DNA of 64,000 bases from Candidatus Acetatifactor stercoripullorum (GTDB lineage: Bacteria > Bacillota > Clostridia > Lachnospirales > Lachnospiraceae), in contig DXGH01000051.1 of the NCBI GenBank assembly GCA_019114005.1, positions 1-64,000 of the forward strand. The letters are read 5' to 3'. This document shows positions 15,579-25,249 of this stretch, one piece after another. How positions within the stretch are numbered: position 1 is the first letter of the stretch; each line of letters begins with the position of its first letter. The notes under the pieces are model-generated. The model did not search any database. It saw only the letters and a list, made by a program, of their open reading frames with translations, and was not told where the DNA came from. Made by a program: the position numbers and the translations under genes.

Positions 15579-15748
15579 TATCGTACAGCAGACAAAGGCA
15601 TTTGTCAATGCCTGTTTTTTTTCCTGCCCAAAAAGGCGCGTGGGAGAAACACTCCACACGGAGAAGCCTTGCACGGAAAAAAGCCTTGTGCTACAATTTG
15701 GAAAAGATTTTAAGGCAGAAAAAATACAGCCGGAAAGGAACAATAGCT

Positions 15749-16765
15749 ATGGCCGGAAGAATGGAAAATATGAGCACGCTGTGCTATCTGGAGAGAGACG
15801 GGGAATATCTGATGCTGCACCGGACGGTGAAAAAGCAGGATGTGAATAAGGACAAATGGATTGGCGTGGGCGGCCACTTTGAAGAGGGGGAAAGCCCCGA
15901 GGAATGTGTGCTGCGGGAGGTGAAGGAGGAGACCGGATATACGCTGACTTCCTTTCGCTATCGCGGCTTATTGACCTTTTTGTCGGGGGATGGGGTGACA
16001 GAATACATCTCTTTGTTTACTGCGGACGGATTTATGGGAGAGCCCATTGCCTGTGACGAGGGAGAGCTTGTGTGGGTTTCCCGGGAAAAGCTGTTTGATT
16101 TAAACCTTTGGGAGGGAGATAAAATCTTTTTTAAGCTGCTGGAGGAGGAGAGGCCTTTTTTCTCTCTGAAGCTGGTTTACGACGGCCACAGCAGACTGAC
16201 AGAAGCTGTGCTGGATGGATGGCCCTTGGACCTTTCAAAGCTGCCTGCTCTTTTGCCGCCCCAATGGGAGATCAGGCATGGAACCATAGAAGACTTGGAG
16301 GCGGTGGCGGCGCTGGAGGCAGCGTGCTTTCCTGAGGCGGAGGCTGCAGGAAAGGAGGCGCTCAGACAGCGCCTTTTAACCTATCCCGAGCATTTTTGGC
16401 TGCTTTTCTGGGACGGAGAGCTGGCCGGTCTGATAGACGGCATGGTGACAAACGAGGCGAAGCTGCGGGATGAGATGTTTGAAAATGCCAGTCTCCACAA
16501 AGAGGACGGAGACTGGCAGATGCTGTTTGGCGTGGCTGTGCTGCCCAAATATCAAAGACAGGGGGTATGCGCAGCAGTGATGAGACAGGTGATCACAGAT
16601 GCCAAAGCTCAGGGAAGAAAGGGGATTTTCCTCACCTGCAAGGAGGAGCTGATCCCCTATTATGAGCGGTTTGGCTTTGTAAAGGAGGGCGTCTCACAAT
16701 CTGTCCACGGCGGCGCAGTGTGGTACGATATGCGACTTACGCTGCAGCCGATGCGTTCTGTTTAA
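15749..16765 (+). CDS. Nudix hydrolase fused to a GNAT acetyltransferase
   Basis: A 338-residue two-domain protein. The N-terminal Nudix domain (about 8-150) has the full Nudix box at residues 41-63 (GGHFEEGESPEE, then REVKEETGY), as in MutT-like 8-oxo-dGTP or NDP-sugar hydrolases. The C-terminal GNAT domain (about 185-335) shows the coenzyme A motif VLPKYQRQGVCAAVMRQV and PYYERFGF. Start 15749 follows GGAAAGGAAC; an earlier in-frame region lacks homology. Its last bases overlap the convergent symporter gene by 4 nt. How the two activities are linked is unknown. Confidence 0.88.
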   Translation: MAGRMENMSTLCYLERDGEYLMLHRTVKKQDVNKDKWIGVGGHFEEGESPEECVLREVKEETGYTLTSFRYRGLLTFLSGDGVTEYISLFTADGFMGEPIACDEGELVWVSREKLFDLNLWEGDKIFFKLLEEERPFFSLKLVYDGHSRLTEAVLDGWPLDLSKLPALLPPQWEIRHGTIEDLEAVAALEAACFPEAEAAGKEALRQRLLTYPEHFWLLFWDGELAGLIDGMVTNEAKLRDEMFENASLHKEDGDWQMLFGVAVLPKYQRQGVCAAVMRQVITDAKAQGRKGIFLTCKEELIPYYERFGFVKEGVSQSVHGGAVWYDMRLTLQPMRSV

Positions 16766-18132
16766 AACAAAACATCCTTGATTCCCAGCACAAAGATCAC
16801 CAGAATGATGATGGGAAGGATATAGGTCATGTAGAAGCGCAGACCGTTACGCAGCTTCAAGCCCTTTCCGGTGTTGGCCTCCTCCAGAAAGTTTTTCCAG
16901 CCCCAGCCATAGCGCGAGGTACAGAAAAGCAGATAAATCAGAGAGCCGATGGGAAGGGTGATATTGCTCACCAGGAAATCCTCCAGGTCCATAATGGAGG
17001 TTCCTTCACCCAGAGGCTCAAAGCCGGAAAGCAGGTTAAAGCCAAGCACACAGGGAAGGGAGAGCAGAATCATCAAAAACACATTGACGAAAGCCGCTTT
17101 TTTGCGGCTGCAGCCGGTCAGGTCCATGCAGCAGGAAATAATATTTTCAAACACGGCAATGACGGTGGAAAAGGCGGCAAAGGCCATGAAAAGAAAGAAA
17201 AGGCTTCCCCACACCCGTCCTCCGGCCATGTGATTGAAAATGTTGGGCAATGTAATAAAAATCAGGTTAGGCCCGCTGTCCGCATCCACGCCGAAGGCGA
17301 AGCAGGCCGGGAATATGATCAATCCGGCGGTTATGGCCACAAAGGTGTCAAGCAGGCAGACTCTGAGGGACTCTCCTGCCAGGGAACGCTCCTTGCCTAT
17401 GTAGCTTCCGAAAATGGCCATGGCACCGATACCAAGGCTTAGGGTAAAAAAGGATTGGTTCATTGCAGCGGCAATGGTGGCGCCGATGCCAGTTTCGGCC
17501 ATTCTGCTGAAATCGGGCAGCAGGTAAAATTTCAGCCCCTCCATTCCGCCATCCAGCATCAGACTGTTTACCGCCAGCACTACAATCAGGAAGAACAGCG
17601 CCAGCATCATCACCTTGGTTATTTTTTCCACGCCGGCCTGAACGCCCCTGGAGCAGATAAAAAATCCAACTACCACCACCAGAATCATCCAAAGACTCAT
17701 CACAAGGGGGTCGGAGAGCATTTCTCCGAAAATAGCTTCCACTCTGTCCACATCTGCATTTTCAAAGGTGCCGGAGGCGGTGAGGTAAAAATAATGAAGC
17801 ATCCATCCTGAAACAGTGGTGTAGAACATCATCAGCAGATAATTTCCGGCCATGGCCATATATCCCTGTAGATGCCATTTCTGTCCGGGCTTTTCCAACA
17901 CCTTGCAGGCCAGAAGAGGGCTTTTTCTGCTGGCCCGTCCGATGGAAAATTCCATGGTGAGCATGGGAATGCCCATAACCACCAAAAAGAAAAGGTAAAT
18001 CAGCACGAAGGCACCGCCCCCGTAAAGTCCGGTTATGTAAGGAAATTTCCAGACATTTCCGATGCCGATGGCACAGCCTGCGGAAAGCAGCAAAAAGCCC
18101 AGGCGTGAACCCAGTCGTTCTCTCTCTTTCAT
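16762..18132 (-). CDS. Neurotransmitter:sodium symporter (NSS/LeuT-fold) family transporter
   Basis: A 456-residue membrane protein with about 11-12 helices. The first helix has the NSS signature SRLGFLLLSAGCAIGIGNVWKFPY in two adjoining blocks (unwound Gly-rich centre, NVWKFPY), and the following GAFVLIYLFFLVVMGIPMLTMEF is also typical. These bacterial proteins cotransport Na+ with amino acids such as leucine, tryptophan or tyrosine. The length is shorter than LeuT (about 515), as usual for the 11-helix bacterial group. It stands alone and is convergent with the Nudix-GNAT gene. Confidence 0.9.
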   Translation of the reverse strand: MKERERLGSRLGFLLLSAGCAIGIGNVWKFPYITGLYGGGAFVLIYLFFLVVMGIPMLTMEFSIGRASRKSPLLACKVLEKPGQKWHLQGYMAMAGNYLLMMFYTTVSGWMLHYFYLTASGTFENADVDRVEAIFGEMLSDPLVMSLWMILVVVVGFFICSRGVQAGVEKITKVMMLALFFLIVVLAVNSLMLDGGMEGLKFYLLPDFSRMAETGIGATIAAAMNQSFFTLSLGIGAMAIFGSYIGKERSLAGESLRVCLLDTFVAITAGLIIFPACFAFGVDADSGPNLIFITLPNIFNHMAGGRVWGSLFFLFMAFAAFSTVIAVFENIISCCMDLTGCSRKKAAFVNVFLMILLSLPCVLGFNLLSGFEPLGEGTSIMDLEDFLVSNITLPIGSLIYLLFCTSRYGWGWKNFLEEANTGKGLKLRNGLRFYMTYILPIIILVIFVLGIKDVLF

Positions 18133-18232
18133 TTTTATCCTCCACTCTTACTTTAAGTTTATTCCAGAATATGATAACATTCTGATCAACGTAATGTCTA
18201 TAGCAATCTAAAAAACAAGGCAGGACTGCACC

Positions 18233-20761
18233 CTAATGGAGGGCCTTGTTGAGAACCTCCTCCATAAGCTTAAAGTCAATGGGCTTGGAAAGATGGTCGT
18301 TCATGCCTGCCGCCTTTGTTCTTGCGATATCCTCCGCAAAAGCGTTTGCAGTGACTGCAATAATGGGCACTGTCTTAGCATCCGGCCGATCCAGAGAGCG
18401 GATCGCCTGGCTTGCGGCGCACCCGTCCATCTCCGGCATCTGCATGTCCATCAGAATCGCATCTATGGAACCGGGGGCTGCGGCGCTGAAAATTTCCACC
18501 GCCTCTCGTCCGTTCCAGGCGGAAATCACCTGAGCGCCCAGGGCGCAGAGACACTCGGATGCGATTTCCATGTTGATCTCATTATCCTCTGCAATCAATA
18601 TTTTTTTGTTTTGTAACCCCTGGGGATTGACTGCGGGCTCTTTTTTTGGTGAAGGAGGAAGCGCTTCGCTTTCTGCAATCTGAAGGGGAAGAATGATGGT
18701 GAATGTGCTGCCCTCACCCAGAGTGCTTTCCACGGTAATTTCTCCGCTCATCTGCTGGACCAGGCTCTTAACAATGGGCATTCCCAGGCCGGTGCCGGAG
18801 ATTTTGGAAGGGGCGAACAAGGTCTCTCTGGAAAAGGGCTCAAAAATGTGCTCCATAAATTCCCTGGACATGCCGATGCCGGTGTCGCTTACCGTGAGCT
18901 GGTATCTGCTTCGGTTTGACTGCACGCCTGTCTCGGCAAGATTCACTGTAATCCTTGCACCGCTCATACTGTACTTTAACGCATTGGACAAAAGGTTGTT
19001 GATTACCTGGCTTAGGCGGAAGGGATCGCAGTAAACGGCGGGATGCTGCAGATGAACCGAAACAGTTAATTCCTTTTGCTCTGTCAGGGCCTGGTCTTTG
19101 AAAAGAGAGACAGATTCCTGGAGAAAGGTTTCCAGATTCATGACGGTATAATCCAGTGTGCTGCCTGTGCCCTTCTCCAGCCTTGACATATCCAGAATGT
19201 CGTTCACCAGGGTTAAAAGCTGTGTGCCGGCCTGCTCAATTTTGGCCGTATAATCCCTTATCTTTTCCGGGTGGTCAAGCTGGTCCTTCATCAGCTTGGA
19301 CAGACCGATGATAGCGTTTAAAGGGGTACGCATATCGTGAGATACATGGCTGAAAAAGGCATTTTTCTTCTCTGCCGTCTGACGGGCGGACTTGAGAGCA
19401 TTTTCCAAAAGGATATGCTGTTTCAGCTGCCTGCGCTTTTCTGCGTCAATTTCTCGAAAACACATGATCACATGGTTCAGCTTCATGGATTTATTGTAAA
19501 TGATTTTTATGCTGACCCATTTGTAGTCCTCCCCGAACCGGCGCTGGTAATCTCCCCCAAACTCGTAAATCTGATCCTGAATCAGTTTTTTTATGTTTTC
19601 CAGGGAAAAGCTTTGTTCAAATTCTGTATAGGTCCGCTGATCTACATACTCCTTTACCACATCAATTAAATGCTGATAACTGCCGCCGCTTCCCAGAAGG
19701 CTGCTTACGTCGTCAGAGGATTTGATGGACTCATAAGTGGCTTTTTCGTAATCGATCCGGTAGATGGCATAATAGGTATCTCCCAGAATCTGCAGCGTAT
19801 CCTGAACGTGCTGCATTTTGCGGCTGCCAAACCAAAAACGCAGGATGATGCCGCAGGCTGTAAGAAGGAGAGCGGCGCAGATTCCAAAGAGCAGAAGGAA
19901 GGTGGCGTCCATATTGTCCGTAAGGAGGCTTTGTACGGGCATGGTAATCACGGATATCCAGCCGTTTTCCATGATATGGTAATAAACGCTGCGGTTTTTC
20001 CCCTCCAAATCCCGGATGGCGGCAGAGTAGCTTTGAAGGCTCCCGTCCTGTATGCGGGTCAGCAGATTTTCTGCGTATTGTCTCACATCAGGGTCTTTGA
20101 TGTCCAGGCTGCCGCTTAAGTAAATCAGATTGCCGTTTCCGTCATACAGAAAGTAGGAGCTGTTCTGAGGCAGGGAGGCTTTGTTTTCGTGGAGATGAAA
20201 ATTTTCCAGAAGAATATCAAAGGCCAGTACGTTTCCGGAACCGTTCAGCTTCTTGGCGAGGGTAATCAGGTACTTTCCCGTGACGGCGTCCAAATAGGCG
20301 TTGGTAAAAATAACATCCCCATTTTGCGAAAGGGCTTTTTGGTACCATTCGGTGCTTTGATAGTCATAATTTTGATCTCCCTCCCAGGGGGTGGCGGCAA
20401 TAATAGCTCCGTCAATTACTGCATAAGGGTCAATGACGGAGGAGCCCAGGATATGCGTCAGGTGGCTGGAGTAATCCGTAAGCCATTCCTGGATCTGCTG
20501 GCTGCTTCCTCCCTTTTCCAGCGTGTTGTTGATGCTTGTGGAGGCCAAATTTAAAAGCATTTGATAGATGGCAATGCGGTTTTCCTCCTCGGAGGCATAG
20601 CTTTCCGCCAGGGAGGTTCCCAATTCGTCTGCATTGGCTAAAAGCCTGTCGCGCACCAGAAAAATGCCCCAGACAATGAGAACGGAGAAAAGCACTACAA
20701 TAAAGATATTCAGCTTCATGGAAAAATCAAATCGGGAAGTTTTTCTTTTTTTGGGTTTCAT
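18233..20761 (-). CDS. Hybrid sensor histidine kinase with Cache-type sensor and receiver domain
   Basis: An 842-residue membrane kinase. TM1 is at about 17-36 and TM2 at about 285-310, enclosing an extracellular double-Cache-like sensor. A cytoplasmic linker of PAS-like size follows, then the dimerisation domain with phosphoacceptor His near 475 (SHVSHDMRTPLNAI), the ATPase domain (about 585-700, with NNLLSNALKYS and DTGIGMS), and a C-terminal receiver (about 720-840) with D near 774 in ILMDMQMPEMDG. It probably senses an extracellular small molecule. No output regulator is adjacent, so phosphotransfer must pass to a distant partner. Confidence 0.92.
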   Translation of the reverse strand: MKPKKRKTSRFDFSMKLNIFIVVLFSVLIVWGIFLVRDRLLANADELGTSLAESYASEEENRIAIYQMLLNLASTSINNTLEKGGSSQQIQEWLTDYSSHLTHILGSSVIDPYAVIDGAIIAATPWEGDQNYDYQSTEWYQKALSQNGDVIFTNAYLDAVTGKYLITLAKKLNGSGNVLAFDILLENFHLHENKASLPQNSSYFLYDGNGNLIYLSGSLDIKDPDVRQYAENLLTRIQDGSLQSYSAAIRDLEGKNRSVYYHIMENGWISVITMPVQSLLTDNMDATFLLLFGICAALLLTACGIILRFWFGSRKMQHVQDTLQILGDTYYAIYRIDYEKATYESIKSSDDVSSLLGSGGSYQHLIDVVKEYVDQRTYTEFEQSFSLENIKKLIQDQIYEFGGDYQRRFGEDYKWVSIKIIYNKSMKLNHVIMCFREIDAEKRRQLKQHILLENALKSARQTAEKKNAFFSHVSHDMRTPLNAIIGLSKLMKDQLDHPEKIRDYTAKIEQAGTQLLTLVNDILDMSRLEKGTGSTLDYTVMNLETFLQESVSLFKDQALTEQKELTVSVHLQHPAVYCDPFRLSQVINNLLSNALKYSMSGARITVNLAETGVQSNRSRYQLTVSDTGIGMSREFMEHIFEPFSRETLFAPSKISGTGLGMPIVKSLVQQMSGEITVESTLGEGSTFTIILPLQIAESEALPPSPKKEPAVNPQGLQNKKILIAEDNEINMEIASECLCALGAQVISAWNGREAVEIFSAAAPGSIDAILMDMQMPEMDGCAASQAIRSLDRPDAKTVPIIAVTANAFAEDIARTKAAGMNDHLSKPIDFKLMEEVLNKALH

Positions 20762-20889
20762 TCTATCAATGCTCCTTTTTCACACTCCGTAAAAGCAAGT
20801 ACAAATAGAAGTATACCACACACGGAATAAAGTAAAAAGGAAAAGGGAGGAAAATAAGAAAAGTTACAAAAGATAGTACAGAAAAGCGC

Positions 20890-20918
20890 TTGACAGCAAC
20901 TGTATTAAGTGTTATATT
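20890..20918 (+). promoter_or_regulatory. Sigma-A promoter of the dnaJ-like gene
   Basis: TTGACA (20890-20895), 17-nt spacer, TATATT (20913-20918), about 40 nt before the start. No CIRCE element is seen here, unlike the Hsp20 promoter. Confidence 0.7.
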
Positions 20919-20956
20919 GCAAATAGAACAAAATATTTTGTGGAAAGAGAAAGAGG

Positions 20957-22000
20957 GTGAAAGAATTGCGTACCAAAAGAGATTATTATGAGGTTCTGGG
21001 CGTAAACAGAAACGCCGATGCGTCGGCGATCAAGAAAGCCTACCGTAAACTGGTAAAGCAGTATCACCCGGACAGCAATTCGGGAAATGCCCAGGCAGAA
21101 GAAAAGTTTAAAGAGATTACAGAAGCCTATGAAATATTAAGCGATGAAAAGAAGAGAAAGCTGTACGATCAGTTCGGACACGCTGCCTTTGAGGAAGGCG
21201 GCGCACAGTCCCAGGGATATGGAAGCACAGGGAATCCCTTTGGGGTCAGCCCCTTTGGAAATGGGGATTTTTTCACAGGCGCAGGCGGGCCCTTTGGCGG
21301 GGGAGGCACCTACAGAAGAACCTATAGCGGACCCCAGGGACAATATCAGGAAGTACATTTTGACAGCGGGGAAAATATGGACGACATTCTGCGTGATTTG
21401 TTCGGAGGCGCCTTCCGGGAGACAGGCTCTGCCGGATTCCACGAAAATGGCGCAGACCTTCATGGGGAAGTGGAGATTTCCTTTGAGGAGGCAGCCTTTG
21501 GGGGCAAAAAGGTAGTCCGCCTGCAGGATGCTGCGGGAGGAGTACAGTCACTGGAGGTAAAAATTCCTGCGGGCATCGAATCCGGAAAGACCATACGCTT
21601 AAGCGGCAAGGGAATGCCGGGAACAGGAAAGGGACACCCCGGAGATCTGCTTCTAAAGGTAACCGTGCGGGAGAAGCCGGGCTTTCGGCGAGAGGGGGCA
21701 GACCTCTACACCATAGCAAGAATTCCCTTTACCACCGCCATTTTCGGCGGCGAGGCCAAGATACAGACGCTTTACGGGGATGTGCTGTGCAAGATTAAAG
21801 AAGGCACCCAGCCGGGAAGCAAGATTCGCTTAAAAGGAAAGGGACTGCCTTCCATGAAAAATCCTTCTGTGCGGGGCGACCAATATGCGACCATAGAGAT
21901 TCAGGTGCCGGAAAGCTTAAGCCCGGAGGCCAGACAAAAATTAAAGGAGTTCGAGCAGGCCCTGCAGAAACAAAGCAGGCAGAGAGGCCATGTGGCATAA
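20957..22000 (+). CDS. DnaJ-like co-chaperone of the CbpA type (no zinc finger)
   Basis: A protein of about 345 residues. The J domain at 8-72 has the HPD motif (H37-D39), then a Gly/Phe/Ser-rich linker (about 75-150) and the C-terminal DnaJ substrate-binding domains (about 160-335, with [17 protein letters not shown] and [16 protein letters not shown]). The four CxxCxGxG zinc repeats of canonical DnaJ are absent, so it is a class-B/CbpA-type Hsp70 partner. Start choice is open: GTG at 20957, or TTG at 20966 ([12 protein letters not shown]) with AGAGGGTG 6-8 nt upstream, which may be better. A terminator follows the stop. Confidence 0.9.
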   Translation: MKELRTKRDYYEVLGVNRNADASAIKKAYRKLVKQYHPDSNSGNAQAEEKFKEITEAYEILSDEKKRKLYDQFGHAAFEEGGAQSQGYGSTGNPFGVSPFGNGDFFTGAGGPFGGGGTYRRTYSGPQGQYQEVHFDSGENMDDILRDLFGGAFRETGSAGFHENGADLHGEVEISFEEAAFGGKKVVRLQDAAGGVQSLEVKIPAGIESGKTIRLSGKGMPGTGKGHPGDLLLKVTVREKPGFRREGADLYTIARIPFTTAIFGGEAKIQTLYGDVLCKIKEGTQPGSKIRLKGKGLPSMKNPSVRGDQYATIEIQVPESLSPEARQKLKEFEQALQKQSRQRGHVA

Positions 22001-22011
22001 TGCGTAATATA

Positions 22012-22047
22012 AGGGCGGTGCATCAGAGCACCGCCCTAAATTTTTTT
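22012..22047 (+). terminator. Intrinsic terminator after the dnaJ-like gene
   Basis: AGGGCGGTGC (22012-22021) pairs perfectly with GCACCGCCCT (22028-22037) over a 6-nt loop, then AAA and a T7 run. Confidence 0.9.
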
Positions 22048-22065
22048 GTCCAATTTCACTGGAAT

Positions 22066-22683
22066 TTAAAAATCCAGATTTTCATAATCAATAGCTCTGT
22101 TTTTAAAATAGTATTCTTTATCATGTTCATTTACTTCACGCAGAATCCGGCAAGGGTTTCCCACAGCCACAACATTGGAGGGCAGGTCCTTTGTCACAAC
22201 GCTTCCTGCGCCTACAACTACGTTATCCCCGATGGTAATGCCTGGAAGAATGATGGCTCCCCCTCCAATCCAGCAATTTCTGCCAATGTGCACGGGCATA
22301 TTGTACTGATAGGATTTTTCCCGGAGGGCGGGCAAAATGGGATGCCCTGCTGTGGCAACGATCACATTGGGGCCGAACATGGTATAGTCTCCCACATAGA
22401 TATGAGTGTCATCCACCATTGTCAGACCGAAATTCGCATAGACATTTTTCCCAAAATGGACATGACCGCCGCCGAAATTTGCATGGAAGGGCGGTTCAAT
22501 GTAGCAGCCTTCTCCGATCTCCGCAAACAGTTCCTTTAACAATTTTTCCCGTTTGTCCATTTCCGAAGGGCGCGTCTGATTGAAATCATACAGACGGTCA
22601 AGCCTTTTTAACTGTTCCTCCATAATTTCCGCATCTCCCGGCAGATACAGCTCCCCGGTGTGCATTTTTTCCTTCATGCTCAT
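22066..22683 (-). CDS. Maltose/galactoside O-acetyltransferase (hexapeptide-repeat family)
   Basis: A 205-residue left-handed beta-helix enzyme. The N-terminal KMHTGELYLPGDAEIMEEQL is the maltose-acetyltransferase domain. The hexapeptide repeats include NFGGGHVHFGKNVYANFG, HIGRNCWIGGGAIILPGITIG and NVVVGAGSVVTKDLP, with the catalytic histidine in the ATAGHP loop. It uses acetyl-CoA to acetylate sugars such as galactosides or maltose, probably for detoxification. It is monocistronic and convergent with the dnaJ-like gene; AGGAGGA precedes the start. Confidence 0.92.
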   Translation of the reverse strand: MSMKEKMHTGELYLPGDAEIMEEQLKRLDRLYDFNQTRPSEMDKREKLLKELFAEIGEGCYIEPPFHANFGGGHVHFGKNVYANFGLTMVDDTHIYVGDYTMFGPNVIVATAGHPILPALREKSYQYNMPVHIGRNCWIGGGAIILPGITIGDNVVVGAGSVVTKDLPSNVVAVGNPCRILREVNEHDKEYYFKNRAIDYENLDF

Positions 22684-22815
22684 GTGAAAGTCCTCCTGTA
22701 AATGTGCCTACAGTGTAGCAAAAAAAACTGTAAATTTCAATACTTGTGCTTCCCCCTTATGTTTGGTAGAATGAGACATCAGATGTACCAGATCACTGCA
22801 GGAGTGAAATAAAAT

Positions 22816-23364
22816 ATGAGTAGGATGAATACCTTTTCGGGAAAGAAATTCGACCCAATGGACATCAAGGCGGAGGATATCTGCCTGGAAGATATTGCCC
22901 ATGCCCTCAGTCTTTTGTGCAGAGGAGGGGGACACTTAAAGCATTTTTATTCCGTAGGGCAGCATTCCATCAACTGCATGAAAGAAGCCCGGGAGCGAGG
23001 GTGGTCTGAGAGGGTGCAGGCGGCCTGCCTTCTCCATGACGCAAGCGAGGCCTATATTTCAGATATTATCAGACCGGTCAAGATGTATCTGTCCAATTAT
23101 GCTGAAATTGAAAAAAAGATCATGGATAAGATTTGGGAGCGCTTTCACCTAAACGACCTGAGTGCGGAAGAAAATCAAAAATGGAAGCTGATTGACGATG
23201 AGATATTAAACTGCGAATTAAGGGAGCTGATGAGGGGAGCCCAGGATACGGAAGTCAAAGAGCTGTATTCCCGTCCAGATACCGCAGAAAAGCCCTGGAA
23301 GACGGTGGAAGCTGAATTTATGCAGATGGCAGCTTCCCTGTGCTGCCTGAAAAGCTGGCTGTGA
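22816..23364 (+). CDS. HD-domain phosphohydrolase (YfbR-like)
   Basis: A 182-residue protein of the HD superfamily. H50, the H74-D75 pair in CLLHDASEAY and a downstream aspartate form the metal site. The N-terminal FDPMDIKAEDICLEDIAHALS is seen in YfbR-like proteins that act on 5'-deoxynucleotides or similar phosphates. The GCAGGAG ribosome site upstream of ATG 22816 fits. It stands alone; the next gene (DUF1266) starts 81 nt downstream. Confidence 0.82.
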   Translation: MSRMNTFSGKKFDPMDIKAEDICLEDIAHALSLLCRGGGHLKHFYSVGQHSINCMKEARERGWSERVQAACLLHDASEAYISDIIRPVKMYLSNYAEIEKKIMDKIWERFHLNDLSAEENQKWKLIDDEILNCELRELMRGAQDTEVKELYSRPDTAEKPWKTVEAEFMQMAASLCCLKSWL

Positions 23365-23445
23365 AAAACAGGAAAAAAGACAGGTAGCTTTTGCATATAA
23401 GGTATGGTAGACTGATGGAAATAGAGGGAAGGATGCAGGTAGAAA

Positions 23446-24033
23446 ATGGGTTTATTTGATATTTTTGGGAAAAAGGGGGCAGAAAGCGAGACGATGCCCC
23501 AGAATGATACGGAAAGGTGGATTGCAGCCACCTATGCCGCATGGGCGGTAAACACAGGGGGAGACTGGCATTATTTTGCCGGTGCTAAGGAGAAAAACAG
23601 ACAGGAAGGAGCTTCCATGCGTACGATGCTGCGCAGAGACTGGGGAGTGACGGACAGAGCCAGTCTTTTGGATATGGTAAGCTACCTGACTACACTTTAC
23701 AGCGAGGGAGAAGATTGTGAAGCAGAGGACGTTGCTTCAGGAGCCTGGGATTTGTGCCGTGCCTGCCAGATTCTTGGAATGGGATTTGTGGGAGGCTATA
23801 TTGACCGGGATGAAATGGTGCAGCGGTCTATAGAGGTTGGGAGAGTCATGCAGTGTTATTACCATTCCTGGGCGGAACTGTATGACAGCTACACGAAAGG
23901 ATACGGGGACTGGAGAAGCGGCCAGGGCGGCGACACCCAGAAGGATATCGCAGACAGGGAAAAATTGTGTTTCGATCTGCGCAGCCAGCCGGATGGCCCT
24001 TGCTGCGTAGAATGGGGACTGGCATTGGAATAA
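23446..24033 (+). CDS. DUF1266-family protein
   Basis: A 195-residue cytoplasmic protein. The tryptophan-rich pattern (RWIAATYAAWAV, LRRDWGVTDRASLLDMVSYL, AWDLCRACQILGMGFVGGYI) is characteristic of DUF1266, a family of unknown function found mostly in bacteria with gut or host lifestyles. AGGATGCAGG precedes the start. No enzymatic motif is evident. It precedes a broken methyltransferase gene by 19 nt and may once have been co-transcribed with it. Confidence 0.75.
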   Translation: MGLFDIFGKKGAESETMPQNDTERWIAATYAAWAVNTGGDWHYFAGAKEKNRQEGASMRTMLRRDWGVTDRASLLDMVSYLTTLYSEGEDCEAEDVASGAWDLCRACQILGMGFVGGYIDRDEMVQRSIEVGRVMQCYYHSWAELYDSYTKGYGDWRSGQGGDTQKDIADREKLCFDLRSQPDGPCCVEWGLALE

Positions 24034-24052
24034 AAAAGGAATGAAAAATAAA

Positions 24053-24579
24053 ATGTCTGATTGGAATTCGACTTTATATCTTAAATTTAAAAAGGAACGT
24101 ACCCAGCCAGCAGTTGATCTGGCTAATCGTGTCCGGGAATATATGCCCGGAAAAATTGCTGATATCGGATGCGGCCCTGGAAAGAGCACCCCGAATTAAA
24201 ATTTGCGCTGTGTGATGTGATGGACATGGAAAGCGGATATGATATGCTTTTTTCCAATGCCTGTTTTCAATGGATTCCTGATCACACATTGCTTTTACCC
24301 AGGCTTATGGGTAAGCTTAACGAGGGAGGAGTGCTGGCGGTACAGATGCCAATGAACGGCGACGAGCCGCTCTTTCGCATCATTGATGAGACAGCCTCAA
24401 ATCCCCAATGGGGACTTGGCAATACCTGTTTTGCGTTTAATGGTACGCTTACGCCGGATGAATATTATGATATTCTTTCCGGCTGTTCCTCGAATTTTCA
24501 AATATGGGAAACGGTTTACTGCAGAAAAGTGATCAGGAAAAGCTGTTTTCCACTACGCCTGGAAGAAGCTTGTAGATAG
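24053..24579 (+). pseudogene. Trans-aconitate-methyltransferase-like gene, frameshifted
   Basis: The start (MSDWNSTLYLKFKKERTQPA, then KIADIGCGPGKST) is the N-terminus and SAM-binding motif I of the Tam family. It runs into a stop at 24197. A second frame then carries the middle of the same family (HPELKFALCDVMDM, SNACFQWIPDH, GGVLAVQMPMN) up to about 24530. Between the two halves about 25-30 codons plus a frame are missing, and the C-terminus after ETVYC is lost where the gene meets the convergent HD gene. It is non-functional as a methyltransferase. Confidence 0.8.
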
Positions 24580-25132
24580 AGCCGTTTATTTTTTCCTCAA
24601 ACCTATTTTTGATTTCCAGTATTTTTTTCCAGCGTTCCACTAAAATGGGTGAAGCGCCGTAACGGATGGCCACATCTACAAAACGTTTTTCCAAAAGACA
24701 AAAGCCGGTGGGCAGCGCCAATGCGTCGCACAGCTGTACCAGTCTGTCGTAATCATCGTAGACAGCGTTTTTGACAAAGCGCTCCATGAATTCATAATCC
24801 TCCTGGGACATATCAAATCTGCCAATGGAGGTTTTTATGTCCTGTATCATAAAAGCATGGGAGATACAAACTTGCGCAGCCTTCTCCCATCCTCGTTCCA
24901 TACAGAATCGGTATCCGTCTATCAGATGCTTTTCTGAGCTTACCCCGGCATAGCGTCCAATATCATGCAGCAATCCGAAGCAATAGGCCATGTCAGGGGA
25001 TAAATCCTTGCAGCGTGAAGCTATATTTCTGCAGGCAAGCGCCACAAAGCGGGAGTGCGCAACCCAATCTCCCGGATTTAATATTCCCGCCTGCTCCAAT
25101 TCCATTTCAGCTGTTTTGCAGTTTAATTCCAA
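24533..25132 (-). CDS. HD-domain protein
   Basis: A 199-residue protein with the HD metal site H26, H56-D57 (FGLLHDIGRYAG) and a distal aspartate in LVQLCDALALP. It resembles small stand-alone HD hydrolases linked to nucleotide or phosphodiester turnover. The substrate is unknown. Its 3' end overlaps the decayed methyltransferase frame, suggesting that the deletion that cut the methyltransferase brought the two together. Confidence 0.8.
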   Translation of the reverse strand: MELNCKTAEMELEQAGILNPGDWVAHSRFVALACRNIASRCKDLSPDMAYCFGLLHDIGRYAGVSSEKHLIDGYRFCMERGWEKAAQVCISHAFMIQDIKTSIGRFDMSQEDYEFMERFVKNAVYDDYDRLVQLCDALALPTGFCLLEKRFVDVAIRYGASPILVERWKKILEIKNRFEEKINGSIYKLLPGVVENSFS

Positions 25133-25249
25133 CTTGATTTCCTTTCTAACGGGGAAGAACCTGACAAAAACAGTCAGGCCCTTTTATGATGAAATATTTA
25201 CATACTTGTATTATATTGCCTGCCGGATAATTAAAATATCTTTTTCCTG

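Noticed and set aside
20957-22000. Canonical zinc-finger DnaJ of the dnaK operon
   Set aside because: No CxxCxGxG repeats, no CIRCE and no dnaK/grpE neighbours; the CbpA-type class fits better.
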